Positions 10,901 to 21,688 of a stretch of 64,000 nucleotides of DNA are shown in pieces. The notes under the pieces were generated by a model. That model was not told where the DNA came from, made no database searches, and worked only from the letters and a program-made list of their open reading frames with translations. Numbering within the stretch: position 1 is the stretch's first letter; the number at the start of each line of letters is the position of its first letter. Source of the DNA: Hormiphora californensis (Eukaryota > Ctenophora > Tentaculata > Cydippida > Pleurobrachiidae); contig CM035352.1 in NCBI GenBank assembly GCA_020137815.1, positions 4,880,998 to 4,944,997 of the forward strand. Reading direction: 5' to 3'. Both the position numbers and the translations under genes were made by a program.

Positions 10901-13117
10901 TCGCAGGTAAAAGAGATTTCTGGTATTCTCCGTGGTAAGAAAGTTACACGAAATATGCAAGTAACCGATTCAGGGATAAATTCCACTACCCTAAACTACT
11001 GTACACTTACTGCAGCCATCAAGTTTGTGGTACGTTCGGAGGCTTGGTTTTGGTTAAGTGCGAGAAAGGAACGTATTTTAAGTAGTTTTACATTACCAAC
11101 GGATACAATTCATAGCAGTCTGATATTGTTTTCAACACATTCACACAGGAACAAGCGTGCGAGCAAGTAGGGAACGCAGAGAACCTCATCCCAGCATACA
11201 GCTTTGGGACGGTGTTAGCTGGGATCTGGCAGCAGAATGCTCTGTTTGGGGAGTTATTCTTGGCGCAGTTACACCGGCACTGTCCCTACACTGTCCCTGC
11301 TTATTGGAGTAGAGGGAAGGAGGAGAGTAACCACGAGTATCTCAAGTAAGGGCTATTATTGTTGGGCCCTGGATGTTGCCTGGTTTCTATAGAAATTGAA
11401 AAGTTAAGAGGAAGGATACTAAAATATATTGGGAGAGGCAGGTCTGCATATATGCAGACCTGCCTCTCCCAATCTTCATCAATCTCTGTCTCTTTCCACC
11501 CATCCCTGCCTGACAATATCGCTTTCGTCTTTCAGTTTCGTCTTTCACTTGAATGTCCTCTCTCATTCCCCACATATCCCTCTCTCCTCCCTCTCCCCAC
11601 ATACATATGATATCTCTCTCTCTCCAAGCCAGCAAAGTGCTTGTGTAGTAATTCCAGTCCAGATCTAGTGTTGATAGCTCCATACACCAAACCTTACATC
11701 ACCCACCCCTTACTATATGCTGGTGTAGTAGATTATTGATCAATTTTATACGCTTTTTATTCACATGTCAACACACATCAACTTTTTCTTGATAGAACCT
11801 ATATTTTAAAATCAATTCATATTGCGTCTAATTAGAATAACTCTAGTGTACAGGTCCAACACTCTCTACCTTGAAGCTAGCACCTCGCAAAACCCAACAA
11901 ACTCTATCTCTCTCCAGGCGGCTGGGTTACTCTGAGGTGGACGGTAAGTTGGAGGAGAAGGAGAAATTCCTAAAAAAGATGGAAGGGTGCATAAAGTTGT
12001 ACGGTGCTGTTATCACTGCCACACCCCCTTACCAGGGAAAGGTGGGTCTTGAACTTTTTTAACTTCTTTTTTCATCACTTTATCGTTTTTACATACATGT
12101 ACCTATCACTCCAGTCTTGAACTTCAAATCAAATTGTTTTACACTATTTGCAGTAAATCTTGAGAACATTAATCGTTGCATACGCGTTACATACATAATG
12201 ATATCATGATGTTTTACACACCAATTACACTCCTACAAAGGACAAAGGTGTACCTCAATATATGTGTCTGCCAGTCCCATTGTTCAATATTCTTTTTTCA
12301 CATCCATTGCGGTAAAAGTTAGCTTGTAACATTGTTAGTGGCGTGGCGGCTGTTACTAGTTCCCCCACTATATTTTAGTGGAGCTTATTTTCTGTAATGT
12401 ATGTTTTTTGTCGTTGCTCATTACATTCCGTCGCTGCAATGAAACTGCACAGAACAGTCCTACTCAAAATTATATTCTCTGACTAATTTGATTGTCTAAC
12501 TCAGATTAATACGAAAATAGCCACAACTATTATATCTCATCTTACTACTACCGCCGCATCCGGCTTACTCTCCTTGGATTCTTTTTTGGGTTTTTCGTAG
12601 TTTTATCTCAGGCTGTTTTGTGTATACTTTACACACATTGGCTGACACAATAAAATGTAACACACACTCCCTACACCAGGTAAGCCCATGCGGGATATCA
12701 CATGGATGGATTTGGCTGTCTCGGGTGCTCAATATGCAGCCTATCCCTGATATCACTGCAACGGTGCTGCACGCATTCCTGGTGACATCATCCCACGCCA
12801 TGGCCAGGAAGTACGGGACTCAGTTCCTGAAGTTGTTGGACCTCATGCATCGCGTGTATCTTCCAAAGTAAGTGCTTTATGATGTTAGTAACACCTCATT
12901 AATAAAACAACCCAGAAATGGTCTAAAGTAAAGTTCAGGCATCCACTAGTGGATCACTAACATCCCCCTCTCTCTCTCTCTCTTTCGCAGGATGGAAGAG
13001 GTATCAGAGAATTTCGGCCCTGTAACTCGACTTAAGTTATTCCTTGAGAAGGCGATCAAGGATCGCTCATTCCCTGATCCTGATGGGGTGATTACGGAAC
13101 ATATTATTCCCATTTGA
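5975..13117 (+). CDS. GLE1: GLE1, nuclear-pore mRNA export factor
   Basis: Twelve exons join in phase to 791 codons: 5975-6577, 6719-6867, 7281-7351, 7472-7608, 9060-9300, 9379-9656, 9963-10100, 10907-11029, 11149-11345, 11918-12041, 12680-12867, 12991-13117. Order: disordered N-terminus; charged coiled coil (exons 2-3, e.g. EERSERSREKIASQVSELQQ); a poly-Gln run and Pro/Ala-rich linker (exons 5-6); then the conserved GLE1 C-terminal HEAT-like domain. Diagnostic pieces are VTPINTISASSHDH, FGTVLAGIWQQN, FLKKMEGCIKLYGAVI, ISHGWIWLSRVLNMQPIPDI and RLKLFLEKAIKD, which parallel vertebrate GLE1 in order. In that family the C-terminal domain binds IP6 and activates DEAD-box helicase DBP5 at the cytoplasmic face of the pore. 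The start is the first ATG in this frame. Exact splice points are inferred from GT/AG sites and phase. XPF starts only 213 bases downstream. Confidence 0.93.
7914..7960. repeat. CT microsatellite in GLE1 intron 4
   Basis: An uninterrupted (CT)n tract of about 47 bases in the 1.45-kb intron 7609-9059. Confidence 0.9.
8320..8667 (-). CDS. Hypothetical antisense ORF in GLE1 intron 4
   Basis: A 115-codon open frame on the opposite strand inside the largest GLE1 intron. Its composition looks protein-like (aromatic-rich, e.g. ALRFWYEYLLKSGI and YEFIHGITPVFPPGDNWG) rather than repeat-derived. I recognise no domain and no homologue. The first codon lies just after a stop, and no splice partner is evident. 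It could be a nested gene, a transposon remnant or chance. Confidence 0.22.
   Translation of the reverse strand: MQFVYYGGRSSDGLKRAANVFMKELYRFKSIYEGAGILAALRFWYEYLLKSGISWSPSKHYVNVHVYEFIHGITPVFPPGDNWGRLEGQWGPPWVMFSKPLQLYGRKHAPTPQCV
10458..10614. mobile_element. Pogo/Tigger-like MITE, copy 1 (GLE1 intron 7)
   Basis: Inverted termini CAGTCGGACCCCGATT and AATCGGGGTCCGACTG flanked by TA on both sides. Internal bases repeat the CCCCGATTTACCGG motif. TA target duplications and CAGT... ends fit the Tc1/mariner-pogo superfamily. No transposase is encoded. Confidence 0.85.
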
Positions 13118-13330
13118 AGAAGAAGTAAGGAGGAATTGATATTACAAACTGTTGATCAGTGTTTGGTAGCGAGGATGAATTTTTACCGGTTTTAATGTCA
13201 CATATTTTTACCCATGATTTTCAGTATTATTTATATTTTGACGACCAATAATTATCTCGCCCTTTCTCTTTTTTTTACTGCTGCTGATACCCCGCCTTGC
13301 TCGTACCCTCTCACTTCTCAGACAATATCA

Positions 13331-15719
13331 ATGATTCCCTACGAAAAACAGGCCTTACTCGACCTCGCCTCGGAGGATTGTTTACTGATATTCGGCGATG
13401 GGATCCTATACGAGAATATCCTCCTTGGTTTCCTTGAATCCCACCTTGATCCAGGGAACCTGGTCCTCGTTGTGGAATGTCCACAACACCTAGAGGATTG
13501 GCTGATTGCCAAAATGTCCACATCGCCCCATCCTCCTCATAAGATTACCGCAGAAGTAACGATCGATAAACGGGCGGAGCACTATCTTGACGGAGGGGTT
13601 AACTTTATATCCCGAAGGATTCTGGTTATTGATCTCCTCCAAGACAGACTACCGGCTCATCTTGTCACAGGGAATGGTGTTCCTGAACGCACATTTTGTG
13701 TCAGATATCTCAATCGAAAGTTTCATAACAAGACTGTACAGGAAGGGAAACACGAGTGGTTTTATAAAAGCATTTTCAAGTTCTCCAAACGGGATTTCCC
13801 GTGGTGTCCAAGTAGAACAGACTCTGCGTCATTTATTTCTTCCCCGATTTCACCTTTGGCCACGGTTCCATGCCAACATTAGCGAGACGGTGGATGCTCA
13901 CAAGTGTGAAGTGATTGAACTTCACATCCCACTTTCTGAGCCAATGAAAGCTGTACAGGCGTGCCTTGTTGAGCTTCTTCAGTTCTGTTTGAAAGAACTG
14001 CGCCGGTTGATTCCAAGTATAGAGGCAGATAACTTTTCTATTGAAAACGCAGTGTGTAGAAACTACTACCGGTCCCTGAAGAACCTTCTAAAGCCTGTTT
14101 GGGGGAACCTAGGAACAAACACTAAACAGCTTCTTGAGGACGTTGGCACGATCTCATCACTAAACAATCAGCTGACGCAAGAAAACGCAGTCAAGTTTCA
14201 TGAAGCTGTCCGGAAGTTACGGCCTATTGGCCACAGCCGACAGAACTCATTCTCGCTTTGGATGTTCACCGATTCATTTGAGCGGCTTCTACGGGTCAGC
14301 AACCAAAGGGTGTCAGATGCAGAGGAGAAGGATTCAAAGATTGAGTTGTCCCAAAAATGGGAAGCGGTTCAAGAAGTACTAGCAGAAATAAAAAGCGACA
14401 CGTCTAACCAGAGTATTCTGTTCTGTGTCTCTACTGTGGCTACTGCAAGGCAGGTTGTTCGCTACATAAGACAGGGAGAAATCGCCTCGTTGAAGGAGGA
14501 GCTAAGTTTGTCGCAACTGAAAGGTCCTCGTGAAGATATTGAGGAGGTTGAAAATGAAAGCGGTGATTTTGGGCTGGAAACCTCTCATAACATTCATTTT
14601 CTTATCAGCAACCGGTATACGATGATCCAGGAACATTTGGCAGCTCTTAACCCCACTTACGCAATCCTCTACGATCCAGATCTGTATCTTATCCGGTCTT
14701 TGGAGATGTTCCGGTGCCGTAGGCCTGGAAAACCCCTTCGTATTTACTTTCTTCTCTACGATAATTCACTGGAGGAGCAGCGGTACCTGACACAGATATC
14801 TCGTGAAAAAGAGAGTTTTGAGAGGTTGATTCACCTGAAGAGTACCCTCCCCGTGCATACAGACCAAGATGGGAAGCGAGGACTGAACCCCCTTCTGGAA
14901 AGAGGTGAGAAAAGTCTGAAATTCGCTGATTTAGAACAAGAGGAAGACACACGGAGAGAGAAGAAAAATGAGAAATATCCTAAAGTTATTGTAGATATGC
15001 GTGAGTTCCGGAGTTCGCTTCCCTCCATTCTCCACAAGTCTGGCCTGGACATCGTTCCAAAGACTATCGAGATTGGGGATTACATCCTCACGCCCGACAC
15101 TTGTGTTGAAAGGAAGAGTATTCCTGATTTGATCGGCTCTCTATCCAGTGGCCGGTTGTTTCTGCAATGCACGGCCATGTGTGCCAGCTACAAGCACCCC
15201 ATCCTGTTGATTGAGTTCGATGAAAGTAAAGGGTTCTCGCTTCAGAACTACTCTGCTGTAGGAGACTCCGTAACATCTTCATCACTCCAGACCCAACTTG
15301 CACTTCTCACCCTTCATTTCCCTGGACTCCGGATGCTATGGAGTCAGTCCGAGTATACGACTGCCAGCATGTTTCGTGAGCTAAAAAAGGGTAAACCTGA
15401 TCCGGATACCAAGACTATTCCGTCAACTGACACCGCTGAGAGTTGCAGTGGTGAGTTTGACCAGAGTCTTATCAGCACACTACTAGAGTTGCCCGGTGTA
15501 ACGCATGCTAACTACTTCCTACTGGCCCGACGATACCCAACACTTTCAGCTCTAGCACGCTCCCCATTGGATGAACTCAGTGCTGTCCTGGAGAGTAAGG
15601 AGAATGGAAGGAAGTTGTTTGAGTTTCTAAATAGAAACGAGCCCCTAACTGCTACAGAGACTGTGAAAGCAACATCTGCGAAGAGTAAATACTCAAAATT
15701 TAAGAAGTTCAAGAAGTGA
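13331..15719 (+). CDS. ERCC4: XPF/ERCC4 structure-specific endonuclease subunit (one frame break)
   Basis: Intronless gene for the catalytic subunit of the XPF-ERCC1 nuclease, which cuts 5' of lesions in nucleotide-excision repair and acts in crosslink repair. The N-terminal part starts MIPYEKQALLDLASEDC and runs to ILVIDLLQDRLPAHLVTG (SF2 helicase-like domain). The frame then shifts by +1 at about 13669-13675, after which MVFLNAHFVSDISIESFITR and FLPRFHLWPRFHANISE continue the XPF alignment without a gap to the stop at 15719. The nuclease domain is complete: VIVDMREFRSSLP, IEIGDYILTP and the catalytic VERKSIPDLIGSL at about 15104-15142. A tandem helix-hairpin-helix follows (LPGVTHANYFLLARRYP). 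Total is about 796 residues, against 916 in human XPF. The ATG at 13331 is preferred because upstream frame-mates look non-coding. Confidence 0.93.
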
Positions 15720-16666
15720 TGCAATGTAGTTTTTATTATCATGTACATTAATTTATATTTTTATTTTTTAACAAGTATATAATTCATTATTCAATGTTTG
15801 ACACCTTGCTTTTGATATATGATATAAAATATACAATGTATGTCATGCACTGTACTGCTTGCAAGAACGAGTAGGTGAACATGAGTGTGTCTACTCCCAT
15901 AGAAATCGTGCTATCATGCATTAGGAACAAAGTGAACTTACTTTTGTAGTAGTACACAGTTCCACAATGTGTGTGCACTCCTTCTTTTATCACCCTGCTT
16001 ACTACACTACACGTTACTACTCTCCCTCTTAATATTTGGGCCTATTTCTGGAAAGACCTTTGTAGATCTTCAGAAAAATAGGCCTCTGAAACACACTAAG
16101 TACTTTGAAGTCCGTCTTCTATAAAAAAGAGGTCTGAGAATTATGTATACGCATTACGCAATATGTTGATAGAATAAGTTATGAGAACGCAGACGAGAGA
16201 ACGTAGATTTATCATACATTATGTATGTATAAGGGGAGCAGATAAACCTAAATTAAGACATAGAGGAAGGAGAGATATTCTAAATTCTAATGCATTTACA
16301 TCATGAAATCATGGTCCTTTAGTCTTCCATTAAAATGTATGCTGGTTTTGCTGTCACATTAACATTTCCAAATATGAAATAAACTAAATGCATTTAGTAA
16401 CCGCAGTTTCTCCAGCTCCCATTTTCTTTTTTAGGGAATTCTCCCTGTTCAGATGATAAACCTTACCCCTTGTTGTTTGTTGTCCAGATATATCCGTGCT
16501 ACTTTTGACTTTTGAATTCCGAATTCCCTCCAACCCCAACCCACCCCTTTTTAGTGTCCGTTACCCGTTACCCGATACCCCATTTTACTAACCCACCAAT
16601 TCTTCCCTTTTAGCTCACATCCATTAGCTATACACCTCTCTCTCTCCACACCTCCTACCACGTGAT
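15720..16666. other. Intergenic region, no gene seen
   Basis: AT-rich spacer between XPF and the GT8-like gene. The only structure seen is an imperfect inverted repeat at about 16036-16086 (GGGCCTATTTCTGGAAAGAC ... GAAAAATAGGCC). Runs of TTACCCGTTACCCGATACCC occur near 16560. Confidence 0.5.
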
Positions 16667-17875
16667 ATGAAGTTTATCTACCGAGCTGTTCTCGCGGGAG
16701 TCATGATGCTAGTCCTCTTAATCTACTACTTCGGTTTTTACAACGAGGAATCCCTTCCTAAAATGGATTATATTAGCGATAGATTCGGCGAGGAGTGCGA
16801 GTACCAAGGGACAATATATAAGGAGGGCCAAGTGTTTACGCAGCCCTGTAAGGAGTGTTACTGCTCCTTTGGTCAGATTGAATGTGCTGAGGTGCACTGC
16901 CACGAAACTAAGAACACCTTAGGAATGGATCTGATACAGAGGTCTATCCAGGTGTTGATACCCACCCATGTGAGGGTCTTTCCCGGGACTGTCGCGGTCA
17001 TGAACTCAGTTCTTGAGAACACCAAGTCGCCGGTGAAGTTCACCCTAGTTCAGTATGAGCACAACCAGTTTGATGAGAAACACTTGAGGAACTGGATATC
17101 AGGGTCCGGGGCGAGGTTTGCTAACTATCGAATTGTTCCCAATAATGAGGACTTGTTCTACACCGAGGGCAAGTTTAGTGAGTTTTTCCAGCAACTTCGG
17201 TTGATAAAAAAGTCACAACGAGATCGGTTTAAGAAGGTGATTAAAGAGATGAAAGGGAATGTAACTGCAGCCCTTCTTGTCCTCTCTGACCTGCTACCAC
17301 AGGAGCACAAAGTCATTGTCTTGTCGAGTAACGTTATCGTCAAATCCGATATCGCCCAGTTTTTCAATCTAAACATGGGCGAATACAAGGTGGGAGCCAT
17401 CAATTCCTGCCACGGGTACTGCCACTATTCAACCTTCTTCTCCGATTACTTTAGGGACTCAATTCTGGAGCCCCGGGAGATAAAACCCACCGAATGTGCA
17501 CTGTCGGTGGGGGTGGTTGTGGCTAATTTAGACTTGTGGATCAACACGGAAACTCAACTCAACATGTACACGCTCTACCTTTCCCTCCTCAAGCGGAGCT
17601 CCGAAATGTGGTCCCTAGGACAAGAAAACGTGTTCCTTTCCTCCTTTTTGTTACAGTTCGCGGGCAGGTTTTATGACCTCAATAACAATTGGCGAATTTG
17701 TAGCCTCTCCCCCGAGCACGTGCCACGTGCATCTCAGCTGGAGCAGGCGGAGGTTATAAATTGGGGCAGTCAGTTGCCATGGACGTTAGAGCCAGACTCT
17801 CCCTCACTAATGCTGTGGAAACAGTATTACCACCCCGATCCGACGGGACTTTACCGGTTGTCACAGGGCAGGTAG
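16667..17875 (+). CDS. Type II membrane protein: VWC domain plus GT8-like glycosyltransferase fold, DxD lost
   Basis: Single exon, 402 codons, intact. Residues about 6-24 form one hydrophobic segment near the N-terminus, giving a type II (Golgi-type) topology. A compact six-cysteine VWC-like module follows at C44, C61, C64, C66, C73 and C78. The rest resembles glycosyltransferase family 8 (GLT8D1/GLT8D2 type), e.g. IQVLIPTHVRVFPGTVAVMN, HKVIVLSSNVIVKSDIAQFF and ECALSVGVVVANLDLWI. In active GT8 enzymes the metal-binding DxD sits where this protein has S220-S221-N222. The C-terminal HxGxxKPW-type motif is also altered (INWGSQLPW). Known: DxD coordinates Mn and UDP-sugar. Inferred: this is a pseudo-glycosyltransferase or uses an unusual mechanism. 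Confidence 0.85.
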   Translation: MKFIYRAVLAGVMMLVLLIYYFGFYNEESLPKMDYISDRFGEECEYQGTIYKEGQVFTQPCKECYCSFGQIECAEVHCHETKNTLGMDLIQRSIQVLIPTHVRVFPGTVAVMNSVLENTKSPVKFTLVQYEHNQFDEKHLRNWISGSGARFANYRIVPNNEDLFYTEGKFSEFFQQLRLIKKSQRDRFKKVIKEMKGNVTAALLVLSDLLPQEHKVIVLSSNVIVKSDIAQFFNLNMGEYKVGAINSCHGYCHYSTFFSDYFRDSILEPREIKPTECALSVGVVVANLDLWINTETQLNMYTLYLSLLKRSSEMWSLGQENVFLSSFLLQFAGRFYDLNNNWRICSLSPEHVPRASQLEQAEVINWGSQLPWTLEPDSPSLMLWKQYYHPDPTGLYRLSQGR

Positions 17876-19527
17876 CGATGGGCGGGATAGTGGGATATAT
17901 TCACGATGATAGTTATATGTTGTGTTTCGGGGGTAGATAAAGCAACAAGTGTTTATATAGTTGTGTGATCTGTCAGACTGTCAGCAAGATGATATCAGCA
18001 GAGCTATTCTTATCTTCGCCCTGTCTAATAATACCAGCTCAAGGTTTGGGCCATCACCGTCTTGTGTTGTTTCTTATCTTGAGCCAGGTACTGGGCGAAG
18101 ACTAAAACTATACTACTCGCTAGCCATTGTAAATCCATTCAGTCAAATTTTGGTTTTTTATATAACTACGTTCTTTGGTTTTTATTGTAGTAGCTTACTG
18201 TACATTGAACTGTGAGTATACTGAGTATGTAAACTGGTTTGAATGGAGCTTTATGCATAAAGTTTAATGGAATGTGGTCTAACAGAATTTAATCTAGGAT
18301 GATTATGCGTGTGCCATAGAAACGGTATTTCAGCATCTCAGTTGTAACCATGGATACCAAAAGTTACATGTTGTGTTCATATTCAGAGAGCACCGTGTCC
18401 TCTTGATATTTGATCCATAAAATTAGTTTCTCTCTACCTATCGTTTCTTGGGGTCAGTAGTGTATTACGCATGTTTTTAGTCAGATCTAAAGTTTAGTAG
18501 GGAGGGGTCTAGTCTAACACACAAAATGAGCATTTCAATACCAGGAACCAACCGAATCAGGAAATACTGGTCCCTGATTGGCTGATAACCAGTCACGTGA
18601 CCTAAATAACGAGTTTTGATTGGTTGTTTACTTGTGTCGGTTGGTTCCTGTTCCATACTCACTTTCTTGTGTGCTGACTAGATCCCCCCTTTAAGAAGTT
18701 GTTTGTCTCTTGTATGATGTGATTATCCTGTAGATCATAAGAAAAAAAAGCTATGTGTGTGTTTTTGTAAATGAAGTTCGTTGTTAATTTCGATCTGTTG
18801 AAGGATGAGGGGCCCAGGATGAGCGAAGGGGTATGAGGGGGTAACCAGGGGTAATTATATTGGTAACCAGGGGTAACTAGCCACATGACCGATCAGCATG
18901 ACTGTTGATGTTTCTCCCCAATTCTTCCTCTCTCAGCGCCATGTGCTAACATCACAAGCATGCATGATAGAAAATGGAGGCCAATTGTTGAGATATAAAG
19001 TGAAAGGGAAAGTAAGTGGGGGAGGGACAGCACATGACACGTATGATACATGTGTGATTGCAAGCTTCACACGAGACCGTTCTTGCTTCTTCAGCAGTCA
19101 ATATATGTGAGCTGACCTGTGTTTTTGTGTTTTTAACAATGTGTGTGTGGGCGTGTGTGTCTATGACGTCATTATGACGTCATGACGAGAGGTGTGTCAC
19201 TAGTTACTACTTTGTTTCTGGGGAGTTGTTTGAAAGGGTGGTATAATACGGAGAGAGAGAGAGAGAGTTTGTTTTGTGGGGATACAGGCAACATGTTTTA
19301 ATATACATGGACTTTGTCTTTTCAGTCGATGTAAATCTGAGTCGTTTTCTTGTGTTCCTTCCCGATTCCCCGATATATTTGTAAGAAACTGTACGTCTCT
19401 TCTTCTTTACCCCTGTTCAATTCTAAAACCGGGAATCTCCCAGCTCCCTGGTAATCTTCACTCCCCCGTTTTAAACCCCTTCGTTACTCCCCCGTTTTAA
19501 AATCCCTTCACTCCCCTCTCTGTAGAC
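17876..19527. other. Intergenic region, no gene seen
   Basis: 1.65 kb of AT-rich sequence. An imperfect inverted repeat (AGGAACCAACCGA ... TCGGTTGGTTCCT) spans about 18541-18654. Short open frames here have no protein-like features. The promoter of the next gene should lie near the 3' end. Confidence 0.5.
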
Positions 19528-20732
19528 ATGGATGGAGACCCTGATTTCGGCGGGCAGGTCCTGGTAGAGAGGAGTGGAGCATACGAGCTTGTGGATTCCC
19601 GGCTCCTAACCCCTGATTTGGTATGTTGTGATTTGTCTCTCTCTAGACAATACTTCATTCACCGTAACCACACGTCACATACACATTTAATATGCATGAG
19701 TGTCCCTGCAATATCAAATCGTTTTTTCGCTTAACTATCAGTCCTTTGCTGTATGTGTGTTAGATTTATACCCCCTGGTCTCATAATTTAGGACCACTCT
19801 GTATAATCTTGCTAAACTATGCCTAATGTCACAGTTACTGTTACCCACGAGGAGGTTCTCATATGGAAGGTATAGATTTGAGCTATTGAAGCATTGAGCA
19901 TTTGGGTTTTTAGTCTTTGCTGAATTGAGCATTTGGGGTTTTTAATCTTTAATGTCTTTTATTATACCAGCTGAAATAGTGAGAACTTTTCCTGCTTTTT
20001 GAGTAGAAATTAATCTGTCTTTTTATATCATCTTATCTCTATTCTCTAACAAATCATAATCACACCGTGGTGTGTTCTAAACCTGACACAATATTTCAGG
20101 TTGAGAGATCATCTCCACTGATGAGTTCCTCCTCCTACTCTCCTCAACCACGTGATGAGGAACAAGCACCACCACCTTCTGAAGCTACTCCTTCATCTGA
20201 AACTACTCCTTCGTCTGAAGCTGCATTACCTTCTCCAAATGAGCAGTCGTCTCTACCTCCCCGACCACCCCAGCTCTCTTCACCACCACCACCGGTACAC
20301 CCTCCCCCGAGACCCTCATCAGCAGCGGTGGTCAGCACTCCCTCAAGACCCTCATCAGCAGCGGTCAGCAAGCGTCCTGGATCAGCAGCAACCCGACCTG
20401 GGTCTGCCAAGTCTTTGAATTCATCTGCATCCCAGCCTCAGCTGTATAAAGATCATTATCGACAATTTGAGAGAACCATGCCCAAACGGTAAGATAGTTA
20501 GATCGAGGGGAAGGGTGGTTTGTTGTCTTTTCCAAGCTTTATACTGCGCTAAAGTCGATCACATGTTACTTTCTAATCGTAACCCAAACTCTAGGTCTCG
20601 GCCAATGTCAGCTCGACCTGCCTCCAAGAAGAAGCTTCAGGAGCAAGACAGGGAGGCGGTGGAGAAGAAAGAAATGGCAGAGGCTGCATACGAGCACTGG
20701 AAAAAGAACAAGGATAGAGAAACTAGAAAAAG
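19528..20732 (+). CDS. Pro/Ser-rich coiled-coil protein A (partial model)
   Basis: Three exons in phase: 19528-19620, 20100-20488 and 20595-20732. The first starts MDGDPDFGGQVLVERSGAYE. Exon 2 is Ser/Pro-rich with repeated RPSSAAV and RPGSAA motifs and ends YKDHYRQFERTMPKR. Exon 3 is a charged coiled coil (KKKLQEQDREAVEKKEMAEA, then AYEHWKKNKDRETRK). The A-x-x-x-W-x-x-x-K pattern is shared with cilia- and microtubule-associated coiled-coil proteins of the CCDC181/CCDC34/MAP9 kind; that link is tentative. Exon 3 ends in phase 2, which fits the acceptors at 23992 and 24561, so this may be the 5' half of the next gene. A possible terminal exon follows the CT tract at 21361 (VITRRGRLREIVRTAYKHPF to a stop at 21478-21480). 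Confidence 0.6.
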
Positions 20733-20976
20733 GTAATAATACTGATTAAAAAATTGACGTCGGTCGTATTTTCGTCGTATTTCTGCTTAGTTTTGATTGT
20801 TAAGACTGTCCTGTACGGCATGAACAACAAACAGGCGCAGCTGATCGAGTTTTCTCTTCAGAACCGGGCTGGGCACTAGATTGTATCTTTAGTAAGCATT
20901 TCCAATCTGCTTACCTCTTCTTGAAACTGAAGTCTTAAACAGAAGACCGTACATGTCGATTTCTTCTTCTTCTCTT

Positions 20977-21354
<378 letters not shown>

Positions 21355-21688
21355 TCACAAGCTGTTATAACACGTCGTGGACGACTACGAGAGATTGTAC
21401 GCACTGCATACAAGCATCCTTTCAGACATAGAGATTGGGATAGAGAGAGAAAGAGAAAGAGGGGGAGAGAGTGGGAGTAGGATTGAGAAAGAGAGAGTGG
21501 AATAGAGAAATGAGCTCTTCTTGTTCGTATAAAGAGAGAGAGGACTGAGGGAGAGAGTAAGAGAGAGGGAGAGAGTTAGAGAGAGAGAGAGCCCAGGAGA
21601 ACGGAGCTTCTCTCTCGTTAGTTGCCATGCTCTCACAGTCTTACTTGTAACATATATCATCTCTCCTCATTGCACTTTGATATATAGC

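Noticed and set aside
10634-11170. 178-codon frame overlapping GLE1 exon 8
   Set aside because: It reads through intron sequence on both sides; only 10907-11029 matches GLE1.
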